Shown here: positions 10,001 through 22,000 of the stretch, in pieces
Numbering within the stretch: the first letter of the stretch is position 1
Layout of the letters: each line of letters begins with the position of its first letter
Source: Panicum virgatum
Taxonomy: Eukaryota > Streptophyta > Magnoliopsida > Poales > Poaceae
Direction of reading: 5' to 3'
Length of the DNA: 64,000 nucleotides
NCBI RefSeq assembly: GCF_016808335.1
Contig: NC_053139.1
Coordinates: 21,080,782 to 21,144,781, forward strand
Notes under the pieces: generated by a model
What the model saw: the letters and a program-made list of their open reading frames with translations, nothing else
The model's database searches: none
What the model was told of the DNA's origin: nothing
Made by a program: the position numbers and the translations under genes

Positions 10001-13000
10001 TAGTTCCTTATTTTTTCTTTTCTTTTTAGAGTATATGGTGAAGTATACGTATTATATTGTACCGCCTAGAAAACGCCTTGAAACGCCTAATCCCGCTTAA
10101 TCCCGTTTAATCCCTAGGCGGTGGGTCACCGCCTAGATACCGCCTAGCGCTTTTTTGAACATTGCCTACCATATCTATAGGAGAGGCTCCTTGCCCTCCA
10201 AGCTCCAAGTCATGTACCTCTATATTTAGGCCCCAGGCTTAGGCTAATATAATCATCCATGCAATATAAACAATCTTACATGGTATCACGAGTTTAGGTT
10301 TTGATCCTTGGTGACAAATCCTACCCACCGCCTGCTTCCGCATCGCTCGCCCCCGGGGAGATTGATCTCCGCCGGGGGCAGTGCCCTTGTCTCGAGGTGG
10401 ATCATATTGATCTGGCCTCCGTCGTCGTCACAACGTCGTGTCAAGCAGATGGAATCTACCTTCACACGGACCGTGCTGCCACCAGCCAGCCCGGGGTGTG
10501 GGGGCATGGGTCCGCTGGGCGGCTTCCGCTCACCGTCGCCGACGTCGGGCCGTTGCGGCGCTGCCCAACCACGTGTCGCTGTTCTCCGCCCGGTCCTACC
10601 TTGGTCACGTTCTTTTTTTTTTATAACGGCGCGGGAAGGGGTGCTGGAAGGAGGGGTAAGGGGGTCTTTTCCTATTGCGCGTTAGATGATTTTCAGGCAA
10701 AATAGCCACTTCGGTACTTCAACTTTACTTCAAGGGTCAAGTTGGTCCCTCAACTTTCAAAAAGACCAATTTGGTCCCTCAACTTTTGTTTTTAGGTCAA
10801 ATTTGTCCCTATACTGATGTGATGATCCACAGGACCATGAGATAGATGTGAAGTTATTTTTACCCTTAGCTCCTTCTCATACTCAATTTCCATTATTGTA
10901 TAGTTGTAATTAATCAATAATAGGTCACAATAGATCTATTATTCTTTCCGTTGGTTTGATGTCTCTCGTATTTGTTGAAATGCCCTTTCGTATTTAATTT
11001 AGTCTAGATCATATAAGAATATCGTGCACATGTTTGATTAACTTGTTGCACCGCTGCTAAACATGTAAATTGTGAAGGAGAGAAAATAGCCAAGGGTAAA
11101 GATGGCTCATGGTATTATGGAACATTACATCAGTATAGGGACAAATTTGATATAAAAACAAAAGTTAAGGGACCAAATTGGTCTTTTTGAAAGTTGAGGG
11201 ACCAACTTGACCCTTGGAGCAAAGTTGAAGGAACAAAGTGTCTATTTTGCCAGGATTTCACGGTGTTGCTAACGGCAGTTTGGATGAAGGATGTAACTGA
11301 AGCTAAGAACTATAGTTTGAGGACTAAATTGGCCCAAACAAAAGTACAGGGACGAACTTGACCCTTTGCCAAGAGTTCAGGGTCGATTTCACCTATTTTG
11401 CCTTACTAAAACCCATAACATAGCCGTGATTTGTCTCAGGAACACAAAATTGTTAACACGTGCTCAATTTGGGTATTGAAGCAATGCTATTTCTAACTTT
11501 AGGAGAGTTGTATGGGGATCTGGCCAGAAAGAACGTGGGCCCTATTTGGCACAGCCCAGTAGTTGGTATGGCTACAACCCAAACATCATTTTCTTTTGTC
11601 ATGTTTTGGTATTTCCTAGGTATTGGCATTAGCAATATTTGGTAAGGTTCATGTGGGCAACAAACCAAATAGTCACTTGGACCTTTTGCAGGTGCTGGTA
11701 GGTGAAGTAAAAGTGTGGGTAAAGTAGGATTTTTGCGCTGTTTCTCTTTATTTTCCTGGTTTTATTAGGTCAAGTCCCCACTGCGTTGCAAATTTTTTCT
11801 ATGGTTCACAGTCATGAATAGATATTGGACCGTGGATCGCTTAGCCAAGTGTGGTTTTCCCCCACCCTGCTACCTGTCCTCTATGTGATCAAGCGGATGA
11901 GGACATCCAGCACATCCTTGTGTCTTGCGTATTTGCGAGGTAGGTTTGGTTCATATTGTTGCAGGGTGTCGGTTTAGGGTGGTTGACAGTTTGACACCTA
12001 GACTGGACACTGCCTGCTTCTCCAGTTGGTTGGTTTGGTGCTACCAAACAAGTCCCGGAGGAATTCTGGAAAGGTTTTCAGACTCTTGTCACTCCTGTCG
12101 CATGGGAGTTCTGGAAATACAGATGTGACTGTTTTTTTGTGGGACCGCACCTAGTGTTAATCTGGTTGTATGGCTGGTGGAAAAGGACTTGCGAATCTGC
12201 TGTCCTGGGTGCTCGCACAGAGTTCTTAGCTCTCGCTGGTTTGGTCATTTCATAGTGGTGTGTGGCACGTTGTATAACTTTTTGTTAGAATTTTGGGGTG
12301 TATGAGTGTGTTTGGATCAGGAGTTCCCTCCTGATCTTAGTACTTTATTATTCTTGTTAATTAAATGACATGCAGCTCTTGCGTAGTTCGAGAAAAAGAA
12401 CTGTTTCCTTTTCTTAGTTCTACAAGCACAATATTTGGGCCTCTATACATGGGCTCACATATACACCAACACCCCCCGCAGTCTGAACTACCGGCGCAGC
12501 GGTGTTCAAGACTGGACAAGAAGAGAGTACAAATAGAGTATAAAGGGCAAATACCCCCCGCAGCCACAACTAGCCACCGGCTACGTTGAGGCTGGAGCGA
12601 AACTCCGAGAAGGTCGAGGAGGGCAGTCCCTTGGTGAAGATGTCAGCAAACTGGGAGGTAGTCGGGACATGTAGTACCCAAACATCGCCGATGGCGACTC
12701 TGTCGCGCACGAAGTGTAGGTCGATCTCCACATGTTTCGTCTGCTGATGCTGGACGGGGTTGGTGGAGAGATACACGGCACTGACGTTGTCGCAGTAGAC
12801 GAGCGTGCTCTTGGCGAGCGGGCTGTGGAGCTCCGCCAAGAGCTGTCGTAGCCAGGACGCCTCCGCCACGCCGTTGGCGACAGCCCGGTACTCCGCCTCA
12901 GCACTGGAGCGGGAGACAACCGGCTGCCGCTTGGACGACCAGGAGACCAAGTTGCCGCCCAGGAAGACGGCGTAGCCGGAAGTAGAGCGACGAGTATCCG

Positions 13001-16000
13001 GGCAGCCAGCCCAGTCAGCGTCGGTGTAGACCACCAGCTCAGCAGAAGACGAGCGGTGAAGCACCAGGCCGAGGTCCACAGTGCCACGGACGTAGCGGAG
13101 GAGACGCTTCAGCGCAGCAAGATGCGACTCCCGGGGATCATGCACATGGAGACAGACCTGCTGAACAGCGTAGGTGAGGTCCGGCCTGGTGAAGGTGAGG
13201 TACTGCAAAGCGCCAGCCAGACTCCGGTAGTCAATAGGATCAGCCACCGGATCACCCAGATCAGCAGACAGTTTCGCCTGAGTGTCGACAGGAATGGAGC
13301 AGGGCTTGCAATCAGTCATCCCAGCCCGCTCCAGAATATCGAGTGCGTACTGTCGCTGGTGAAGGAGAAGACCAGACGAGCGAGGCTCAACAGTGACGCC
13401 CAAGAAGTGGTGGAGCTGATCCAGATCCTTCATAGCAAGCTCCTGCTGCAGAGAGGAGATGACACTCTGACGCAACTGCTGACTGGAGGCTGTGAGCACA
13501 ATGTCATCGACATAGAGCAGCAGATATGCAGTCTCATCCCCACGGCGGTAGATGAAGAGAGACGTGTCAGACTTGGCCTTTGTGAACCCCAAAGTCAGCA
13601 AAAACGTGAACCGAGAGTACCAAGCCCAAGGAGCCTGCTTCAGACCATAGAGGGACTTGTTGAGCCGGCAGACCATATCCGGACGACTCGAGTCCACAAA
13701 TCCCATCGGCCGAGAGCAGGACACTGTCTCTGACAGAGTGCCGTGAAGAAAGGCATTCTTCACGTCCAGCTGGTGCACAGGCCAGGAGCGCGAGAGCGCA
13801 AGTGAGAGAACCGTGCGCACAGTAGCAGGCTTCACCACTGGGTTGAAGGTCTCATCATAGTCCACACCAGGCCGCTGAGTGAAACCCCGGAGAACCCAGG
13901 GAGCCTTGTAGCGCTCCTGTGTGCCATCAGCCCGACGCTTATGCGTCCAGATCCACTTGCCAATGACCACACTGCAACCAGACGGACGCGACACGAGGTC
14001 CCCCATCTGGTTGGCAAGGAGAGCCGCGTACTTCCCTTCCATCGCGCGACGCTAGTGAGGATCCGCCAGGGCGTCGCGGACAGAGGAGGGTACCGGAGAG
14101 ACCCACGGCTCGCCCTCGGTGGCGGAGAGAGTCGCGGCCTGAGACGCCACCGCCGAGTCACCATGGGATGGATATGCCGAGGATCCCGATGGACGGCGGC
14201 GGCAGCTCCGGTGTAGATGGCGGCGGCGACAACTCCGGTGTAGGCGTCGGAGGAGCCTCCGGAGACAGAGTCGGCGCCGGTGCCGGCGCCGAACGACGCC
14301 GGTACACCTGCACCGGCTGAGCGTACCGCGGCTGCGCCGGAGTCGGCGTCGGACGACGCTGGTACACCTGCACCGGCTGAGCGTACCGCGCAGGTGCAGC
14401 GGGAGGCACCGGGGCCGCGCGTTGCGCAGCAGGAGACATCGGGTCCGCGCGCGGCACGACCGGAGGTTCGGGGGCCGTGTGTGGCGCGACCGCGGGCACC
14501 GGGGCCGCGCGTGGTGCAGCAGGGATCACCGGCAGTGGTGCCGGTATGCCGGGAAAACCTGCAGGGAAAGGAAAGACAGGTAAAGGTGGCTGAACCACCG
14601 GGTCAGTTGGAAACAGGGACTCCAGCTCGGGGTCAGGAGAAGGTGTGGAGGAGGTAGAGTAGGGGAAATCCGACTCGTCAAAGACGTGTCGGGAGATCAG
14701 GACGCGCCGAGAGGTGAGGTCAAAGCATCGGTACCCCTTGTGGTCAAGGGAGTTACCAAGAAACACACAAGTCGAGCGGGGCGCCAGCTTGTTAGGAGCA
14801 GTGGCGGTGGTGTTAGGGTAACACGCACACCCGAAGACCCGAAGGTGGTCGTAGCGAGGAGGGGTACCGAAAATTGCGTGGTGTGGAGTGGGAGCAGGAG
14901 AAGCAGTGGACGGAAGACGGTTGAGCAAGTAGGTGGCGGTGTGGAGGCTCTCAGCCTAGAAGCGCGGGGGCAGAGAGGTCTGGATCAGAAGGGTGCGCAC
15001 GACGTCGTTCGTCGTGCGAATCTTCCGCTCAGCCTTGCCGTTCTGTGGAGAGGTATACGGACAAGACATACACAGCTGAACACCCTGATAGAGGAAGAAA
15101 GAACGGGAGGTGGAGTTGTCGAACTCCCGCCCGTTGTCACACTGGACGGCCTTAACGGTGAGGCCGAACTGAGTGGACACCCAGACAAAGAAGTGGAGGA
15201 GGGTCAGGAAGGTCTCAGACTTGGCGCGCAAAGGAAACGTCCAAGAGTAGTGCAAGAAGTCATCGACCACCACCAGATAGTTACTTATAACCAGAATGTC
15301 TAAGTACAGGAGAGGTCCACAGGTCATAGTGAACAAGATCAAATGCATGCGTCGCATGCGAAGAAGAAAAAGGGAGCCGAACATGACGACCGAGCTAGCA
15401 CGCATGGCAAAGGGGCTCAGCAGGAGCCCTAGTGCCAGGAACATCGGCACTATGACTGAGCTGAGCCAGAATGTCGCGGCCAGGGTGACCAAGACGGTGG
15501 TGCCAGGTGGTGGAAGACGGCGTCGCGGCAAAAGCGGCAGACCAGGACGGCCAGAGCGAAGAAGACGGCGAGAGTGGTGCAGCGGAAGAAGGAAGGCGAA
15601 GGGTGTAAAGGGGTCCCGTGCTGTCACACCGGAGTAGCGGACGCCGGGAGGCTGAATCCTTTACAGTGAGGCTAGAAGAATCAAACTCGATGGAACAAGA
15701 ATTGTCAGTTGTAAACTGACGAATGGAAAGAAAGTTATGAACCATCTGCGGAGCAACAAGGACATTGAGAAGATGAAAGGAGCCAGGAGCAGAACCCACG
15801 GCGGTGATAGGAAGGGAAGACCCGTCACCAACTATGATGGAAGAAGAATAAGAGGGGTGTGGGGGTCGGACAGAAGAGAGGATACCGGCATGTGGGGTGG
15901 TGTGGAAGGAGGCACCCGAGTCGGCGATCCACTCGGTGCTGACCGGCGCGAACAGGGGAGCAGCAGCGGCAAGCATGGCCGCCGGCTGGGGCTGAGGACG

Positions 16001-19000
16001 AGGCCCCCCTGACCCTAAAACGCCCACATTGGGATGCGCCCTGGCCATGGGGCGCTGAAGGATGGCCAGGTCGTACCTCCAGGGCCAGGAGCAGGAGTGG
16101 AAGCCGGAGTCGGGTCCGGAGTGCCCCGAGCACCACCACCACGTCCCCTCCGCCGACGACACCCTCGGCCTCCCCCACCCCTGGTCTGGCCGGTGAGAGG
16201 AGCACCAAGGAGGGGGTTGGGCGGGTCGATCCGGGGTCCAGATCTAGAGGGCGGAGCCTGGTGGGAGGACGAAGCGCCGTACTCGGCGAAAGGGACGACG
16301 GGCGGGACAAGGAAGTAGGGCTTCTCTACGGCGACCGACGAGAGAGCGTCGGCCGCGGAGCACTCGCGCTCCCAAGCGAGGGCAGCCGCGCGGGCCCGCT
16401 CCTGAGCCGCCGAAGCCTCGGACTTGGCAGCGAGGAGGGCCGCGGCGAGAGCGTCGTCGGCCGTAGCAGCTCCGGCGGCGATCGGCTGCCCGCGGAAGGC
16501 GGCGGCAGCGAACGGCGCGTCCGCGGGGTGCATACCAAACGCATGCACGGGCGCCAAGGGCGCGTGCACTCCGTGCAGGAGCGCGGGCGCGGGCATCGCG
16601 GGCAGAGGCACCGCGGGCGCAGCCACGGGCGTCCACGCGGCTGGCGCGACGCAGCGCAGCGGCCTGCGTGGCGTGCGCCCGCGCGATCTTGGCCTCGAGG
16701 TCCCGGAGGGCGGCCGCGAGGCGGGCGGCGGCGGATCCGGCGGTAGCGGCGCCAAGGGCGCCAGGGAGGCCGGCTTGGGCAGCGGCGGCGAGGGCCAGGG
16801 CGCCCTGGGCAGCGGCAGTGGCGGCGTTGGCGCCCACGCTCGCGACGGATCTGGCAGGGCGGCCCTGGTGCGCGATGGTGGCGGCGTCGAGCAGCCCGCG
16901 GGGCACGGCAAGGGCGCCGGTGGGGCGGGCAGTAGGGGCGGCGGCGCCCAGGTCCTGCCCGCCTGCAGCAGCAGCAAAGGTGCGCGGCAGCAGGGTGGCG
17001 GCAGGGGCCGCGACCCCCGCGGCAGGGGCGCGCCAGGCAGGGGTGGGCTGACCGAGGCACACCTGCTTGGGAGGGGCGGATCCGGCGGCAGGGCCAGCGC
17101 GCCCTGCACCCTGGGTGGCCTGGGCAGCGACTGCCTGGGCAGCGGTGGCGGCCTGGGCCGCGGCGGGCCACGCGCCCGCGCCCACGGCCGGAGGGGCGCC
17201 AGGGCCGGATGGGGCGGCGGCCAAGGCTCCCGCGGGGGCGGATCCCGCGGCGCCTAGGGCCCCCGTGACGGCGGCATCTGCGGCGACCGCGGCCCCTGCG
17301 ATGGCGGTGCCGGGCACGGGCCCGAGGACGGCCAGAGTGGCGGCGGATCGGGGCAGCCGGGGCCACGCAGCCGGCGCTCCGCCCAGAGCAGAGGAGGCCG
17401 TGGCGCCCAATGCACCCAGAGAAGGGGTGGAGGCGGCGGCCGGCGGCTGGCGTCCACGCGCCCAGAGCAGGGGCGCGAGCAGAGCCAACAGCAGGGGAGA
17501 GAGGAAGGGGAGGGAAAGAGGGAGGGGAGAGGAGGGGCGGCGCCGGCGGCCGGCCATGCACTGGCGGCAGCGGCTGGGAGGGGAGGGAGGAGAGAGGAAA
17601 CCCTAACCCTACGCTAATGATATCATGTAGGAGAGAATAATGGCTTGTATTCCTCCAAACTCTAGAAGGGTGTGATATATAGATCTTATACATGGGCCTC
17701 TAGATGGGCCTCTATACATGTGCTCACATATACACCAACACCACCTTCCAATCATCAAAACGAATTAGGATTGTTCGTCTTCAACATGCCAAACTCATCC
17801 AGTGGAGTAAAGAAGACAAGATAAAGCAATACTGTTTCATTTGACAGAAATTTCTTTCAGAATTTATGAGATCTTTTCTAATTACATTCCTTGTTCTGGC
17901 AGGTCATATGTTTCACAAGGGGGCCTTTTCTTTTCGTATTTAATTTCAATCCTGAAGTCTCCCATCAGTCATATCTTGTTGGTGTGGATGAAGCCGGGGA
18001 ATATCAAGTAAGTGAATGACGCTTTTGGCATGAAATTATTCTTTTTATATTCAAAAGGAGGCGATAAGGCTGGGCTTTAGTTTAACTTAAAAGGCAAATC
18101 AATTGTGCAGCTAACCAGCAGTACAGAAAAATGGCAGGACACGTTCGTAACCAAACTGGTGTTAGAGGAGTGAAGGGCCTATTGGGCCTTAGCCCATTAG
18201 GGTTAATTAGTCGCTTGCTTAGGGGTCAAGTAAACCCTTCTATATAAGGAGAGGAGATGTATCAATCTAATCAAGCAAGAGATTAGAAGGAAATCCCTTC
18301 TCTCTTGCCGGCCGTGGGCAAAGCCTCGCGGCTGGCCTCCCTCGGCGCCCGAAACCCTAGCAATCGCCCCCTCTCCCTCTCCCTCTCTCACGATCTGCAG
18401 TCCAACAACAGCCATAACAATCTGGTATCAGCAATGCCAAGCAACGAGAAGACCCCCGCGCCACTGCCGTCACCTCTGCCGACGACTTCGGAAGAACTCG
18501 CCGCCCTGATGACCAAGCTACTCGGCAGCTTGGAGGTGCGCATGGAGGCCCGCCTGACCTCGTTGGAGTCAAGGTTCGCGGCCGCCTTCCCATCGTTCAC
18601 CGCCCCTAGCCCCGTGCCACCACAGCAGCACTGCGAGGGCGTCTTCTACGGGGGCGTGGATGGCATCCAAGCAGCGGCAGCGCTGCTGCAGGTTGCAGTG
18701 CGCTGCTGGCATCCAGTCGTCCCTGCAGCAGTAGCCTTGCCACAGCTCGGAAGAAGAAGGCGTTTGCGTGGGAGGATGCCTGCCATGTGTTTGCGGCGGT
18801 GCGGCTGCAGGCTGCAGCTCGCGGCCTCCTAGCGCGGCTTCGGCTACAGGAGATGCGCCGACAGATGCACGAGGCGGCCTTGACGGCGGTTGACCTCGGC
18901 AAAGGGGGGCGTGTCCGCGTCCCGTCGGACGGCCACCAGCAATCACGCCGGTTTGCTGCTATCTTCACGCGCGAGCAGGGTGTTGTTTCCGCGGTCGGCG

Positions 19001-22000
19001 TCGGCGACCTCGAACTCTGTGGCAGCGGTGGTAGGGGAGGCGGTTTGCTCTTTGTCATCGGCGGGGACGCACTGCCTAGTTCCACTGCTTTCCGCTACCG
19101 GCCGTCGCGAGGACGTCTCCGCTGGACGCGGTCCCGATTAATTCCAGGTGGCCGTACCCGCGCTCCCCTCTCGTTCCGATGGTCTCCATGGGATCCAGGC
19201 GGCTACATATACGTGCAGGTCCAGCACGTGGAGGGTGTCCGCCTTATCTTCAGGAGTCAAAAATAAAGAGTCGCAGTTTATTTAGTTTATTTAAAATAAG
19301 CCGAGATGTAAAAGGCTTGTTCTTAGGAGTTCGGTTTGCGTCTAGTGGAGTCATTGTTAGCGTCATCGTTAGGTTGCAGCTCGAGGACGAGCTGCATGTC
19401 CAGGTGGGGTGTTGTGTTAGAGGAGTCAAGAGCCTATTGGGCCTTAGCCCATTAGGGTTAATTAGTCGCTTGCTTAGGGGTCAAGTAAACCTGCCTATAT
19501 AAAGAGGGGAGATGTATCAATCTAATCAAGTAAGAGATTAGAAGAAAATCCCTTCTCTCTTGCCGGCCGTGGGCAAAGCCCCGCGGCCGGCCTCCCTCGG
19601 CGCCCGAAACCCTAGCAATCGCCCCCTCTCCCTCTCCCTCTCTCACGATCTGCAGCCCAACAACAGACATAACAACTGGTGTTAGGTTACATAGCACACC
19701 AGCCTTTCTTCTAAATCTGTTGGGGGTTAGCATCGCACCAATACTTAGGCAATTAATTCACCTCTTGCGATGAGGGTTCACCAGGGAGTGGTATCCGCAG
19801 CAAGTCATCGATCACTCGGCCAGCGTCTTACACATGGAGGACTATCCTGTGTCGCACTCTTTCTTGATTATTGGCAACAGCCCAGTGATCACGGCACACC
19901 TAGTGCTGCATGTCTTCCATTATGCATAGCTACATGCATGCAAGCATATGCAACTCAGCCACAGCTCCCTCTTTTAGTCTCTTATCTCATTGAGCATTTA
20001 TATTGGCTTACTTCATAGATAGTCGACTAAGGTGGAAAATGGTTGATGAACAATGAAGTAGATGGCGAAGAACCTGAGCCAAACATAGTCGAGGGATGTG
20101 AAGTCGAAGTAGACGCCGATCTTGGCATGTTGGCCAATTGTGCCAAATAACTCTAGCTATAACACTAGTCTTGCTCTGCTCCTCCCGCGGCGCTCATCGC
20201 CAACCCATGCCGGAGCTCGCCCCGAGCACGGCGGCCACCCCCGAAACACCCACCTCTCCAACGTCCTCGGCAACGCTGGCCTCCACTTCGGCCCTACATA
20301 CTTCTCTGCCGTCAGTCCCCAGGTCGAGCGCCTCGCAGGTCTCCCCCTGGCGGCCCCTTTTATCCCACCGGGCCGAAGCAAGTTCCTCCGCTGGCGCGAC
20401 GACAGCCCCGCTCTGGTGAAAGATCCTGCCCCGGCGCCATCATATTGTAACATCCTCACGGAGGCCCACCGTGTGGATCCCTCTCCCATGGAGGAAGGGG
20501 CTGGCACAAGGTCCTGATCTGACGGGAGCGGCGGAGGTGCTTCGCTCCGCGGCGCACTATCAGTGCGATCAATGTTCTTAAGGCGTTGAGGCGAGGTGTG
20601 GCGCCCTACCTCCTCTGGACGCCTAGGCGACGCCTAGGCGAGGCGAGGCGACGCCATACACCAACGTAAAAGCAGAATATTAGCAGTATAATTAGCAGTA
20701 TAAAGGGGAAAAGAAATGAGAAAAAAAGAAAGAAAAGAGAAAAGGCCCAGGAAGAATGTAAGGCCCAGCCCACCAAATCACTACCAGCCCATAAACTACT
20801 CATCTCCTCCCGTCAGCCCACCCGCTCCCCCCTACCCTATCTCGTTGTGCGCCGCCACTCGCCTGCTCCTCCCTTGGCGGCCACCCCAGACGGAGCACCA
20901 GCGCCGCCAGTCCTCCTCCCTGCCGCGGCCACCCCCAGATGGAGCACCAGCGCCGCCGCTCCTCCCTGCTGCGGCCACCCCCAGATGGAGCACTAGTGCC
21001 CCCGCTCCTCCCTGCTGCGGCCACCCCCAGATGGAGCTATTGCGCCGCCGCTCCTCCTCCCTGCCGGACGGCGCGGAGGCGGTGCTGCCCAGGCGCAGCA
21101 CTGTCGGAGACGGCAGGTACAACATCATCTTGCTATCGCTGATCGGTTTTCGTCCTCTTTCTCCCTTCTCCCTCCCTCCATCCCTTCCTGACATGAATTA
21201 GGCAAGGCGTCCAGGACGCCTTGGAGCCTTGGAGCGCCTCATCGCCTAGGCGACGACTAGGCGACGCCTTAAGAACTATGAGTGCGATTCCCGATGAGCT
21301 GCGCGACTGTTGCTTCAGTTGTCTCGCGCGTGACCATCATCGCGCCCATTGTTGGAGCTCGTCTAGGTGCCATCGCAGCCACGAGCTAGGGCACATGACC
21401 CGCAACTGTAGTTGGCCGCGTCAACTGCCCCCAAAGGCAGCGCCTTCCGAGGAGGAAGTGCCCATGCGGCGCGACCCACGGCCAAGGCGGCGCCTTCCGG
21501 GGTGGAGGTGCCCAGGTAGTGCGACCCGCCGCCCAAGAAGAGGTAGCGCTCGTCCTCGGCCATGCTGGGCTGATGGAGCGTGGCCGCGCGGCTGACGTAT
21601 TGATGCACTGGGTGGAGCCGATCTTCGTCGGTGTGCTGTGGCGAGCTAGCGGTGCTCGTCCATTCGGCAGTACGCGGGGATTGGTCAGGAAAGGGCCAAC
21701 CTCCTCGGCGGGGTCGCTACCCCCCGTCATCTAAGCATCATCTGAGGGTGCGCTGGCCCATTCGACCGTGGCGTCGTTCGAAAGGGCAATTGCACGGCCT
21801 GGGGAACCCTATCGTGGTGAACACCATGCACCCAGCATCGGTGGAAGACAGGGAAGACGGACACCTATCGCAGCACCTTGAGAGGGAGCTGTGCATCCTG
21901 GACCGTTCGACGAGCATCGTCTAAGCGGAGATGGAGCTGCACCGGGCGATGAATGCCGATCTCAAATCGCGAAGAACGCTTGCCGGTCAGCACTGCCGGC

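Larger units (their letters stand above)
12436..17740 (-). mobile_element. Ty1/copia retrotransposon, nearly complete (copy B)
   Basis: Antisense to the gene. Reading on the minus strand: 115-bp 5' LTR (17740-17626), an Ala/Pro-rich leader ORF, protease, pre-integrase knuckle, integrase, RT/RNase H, a polypurine tract GCGGGGGG, then only the first 36 bp of the 3' LTR (12471-12436). The rest of the 3' LTR is deleted, so no target duplication can be tested. Pol is broken by at least two frameshifts and one nonsense codon, while RT/RNase H itself is open. It is the same family as copy A at the left edge. Confidence 0.92.

Noticed and set aside
9462..10100. GC-rich 212-codon ORF
   Set aside because: It spans the border and interior of hAT-like element 1 and encodes only Gly/Arg repeats, so it is not a gene.
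16424..17606. Long plus-strand ORFs over the antisense copia
   Set aside because: Base composition leaves almost every frame open here. The translations are Gly/Ala/Arg-rich without domains and oppose the copia coding strand.
5913..18430. TGGTATCA motifs as possible tRNA genes
   Set aside because: Each stands directly after an LTR and matches only the 3' end complement of Met tRNA. They are primer-binding sites; no cloverleaf is present.
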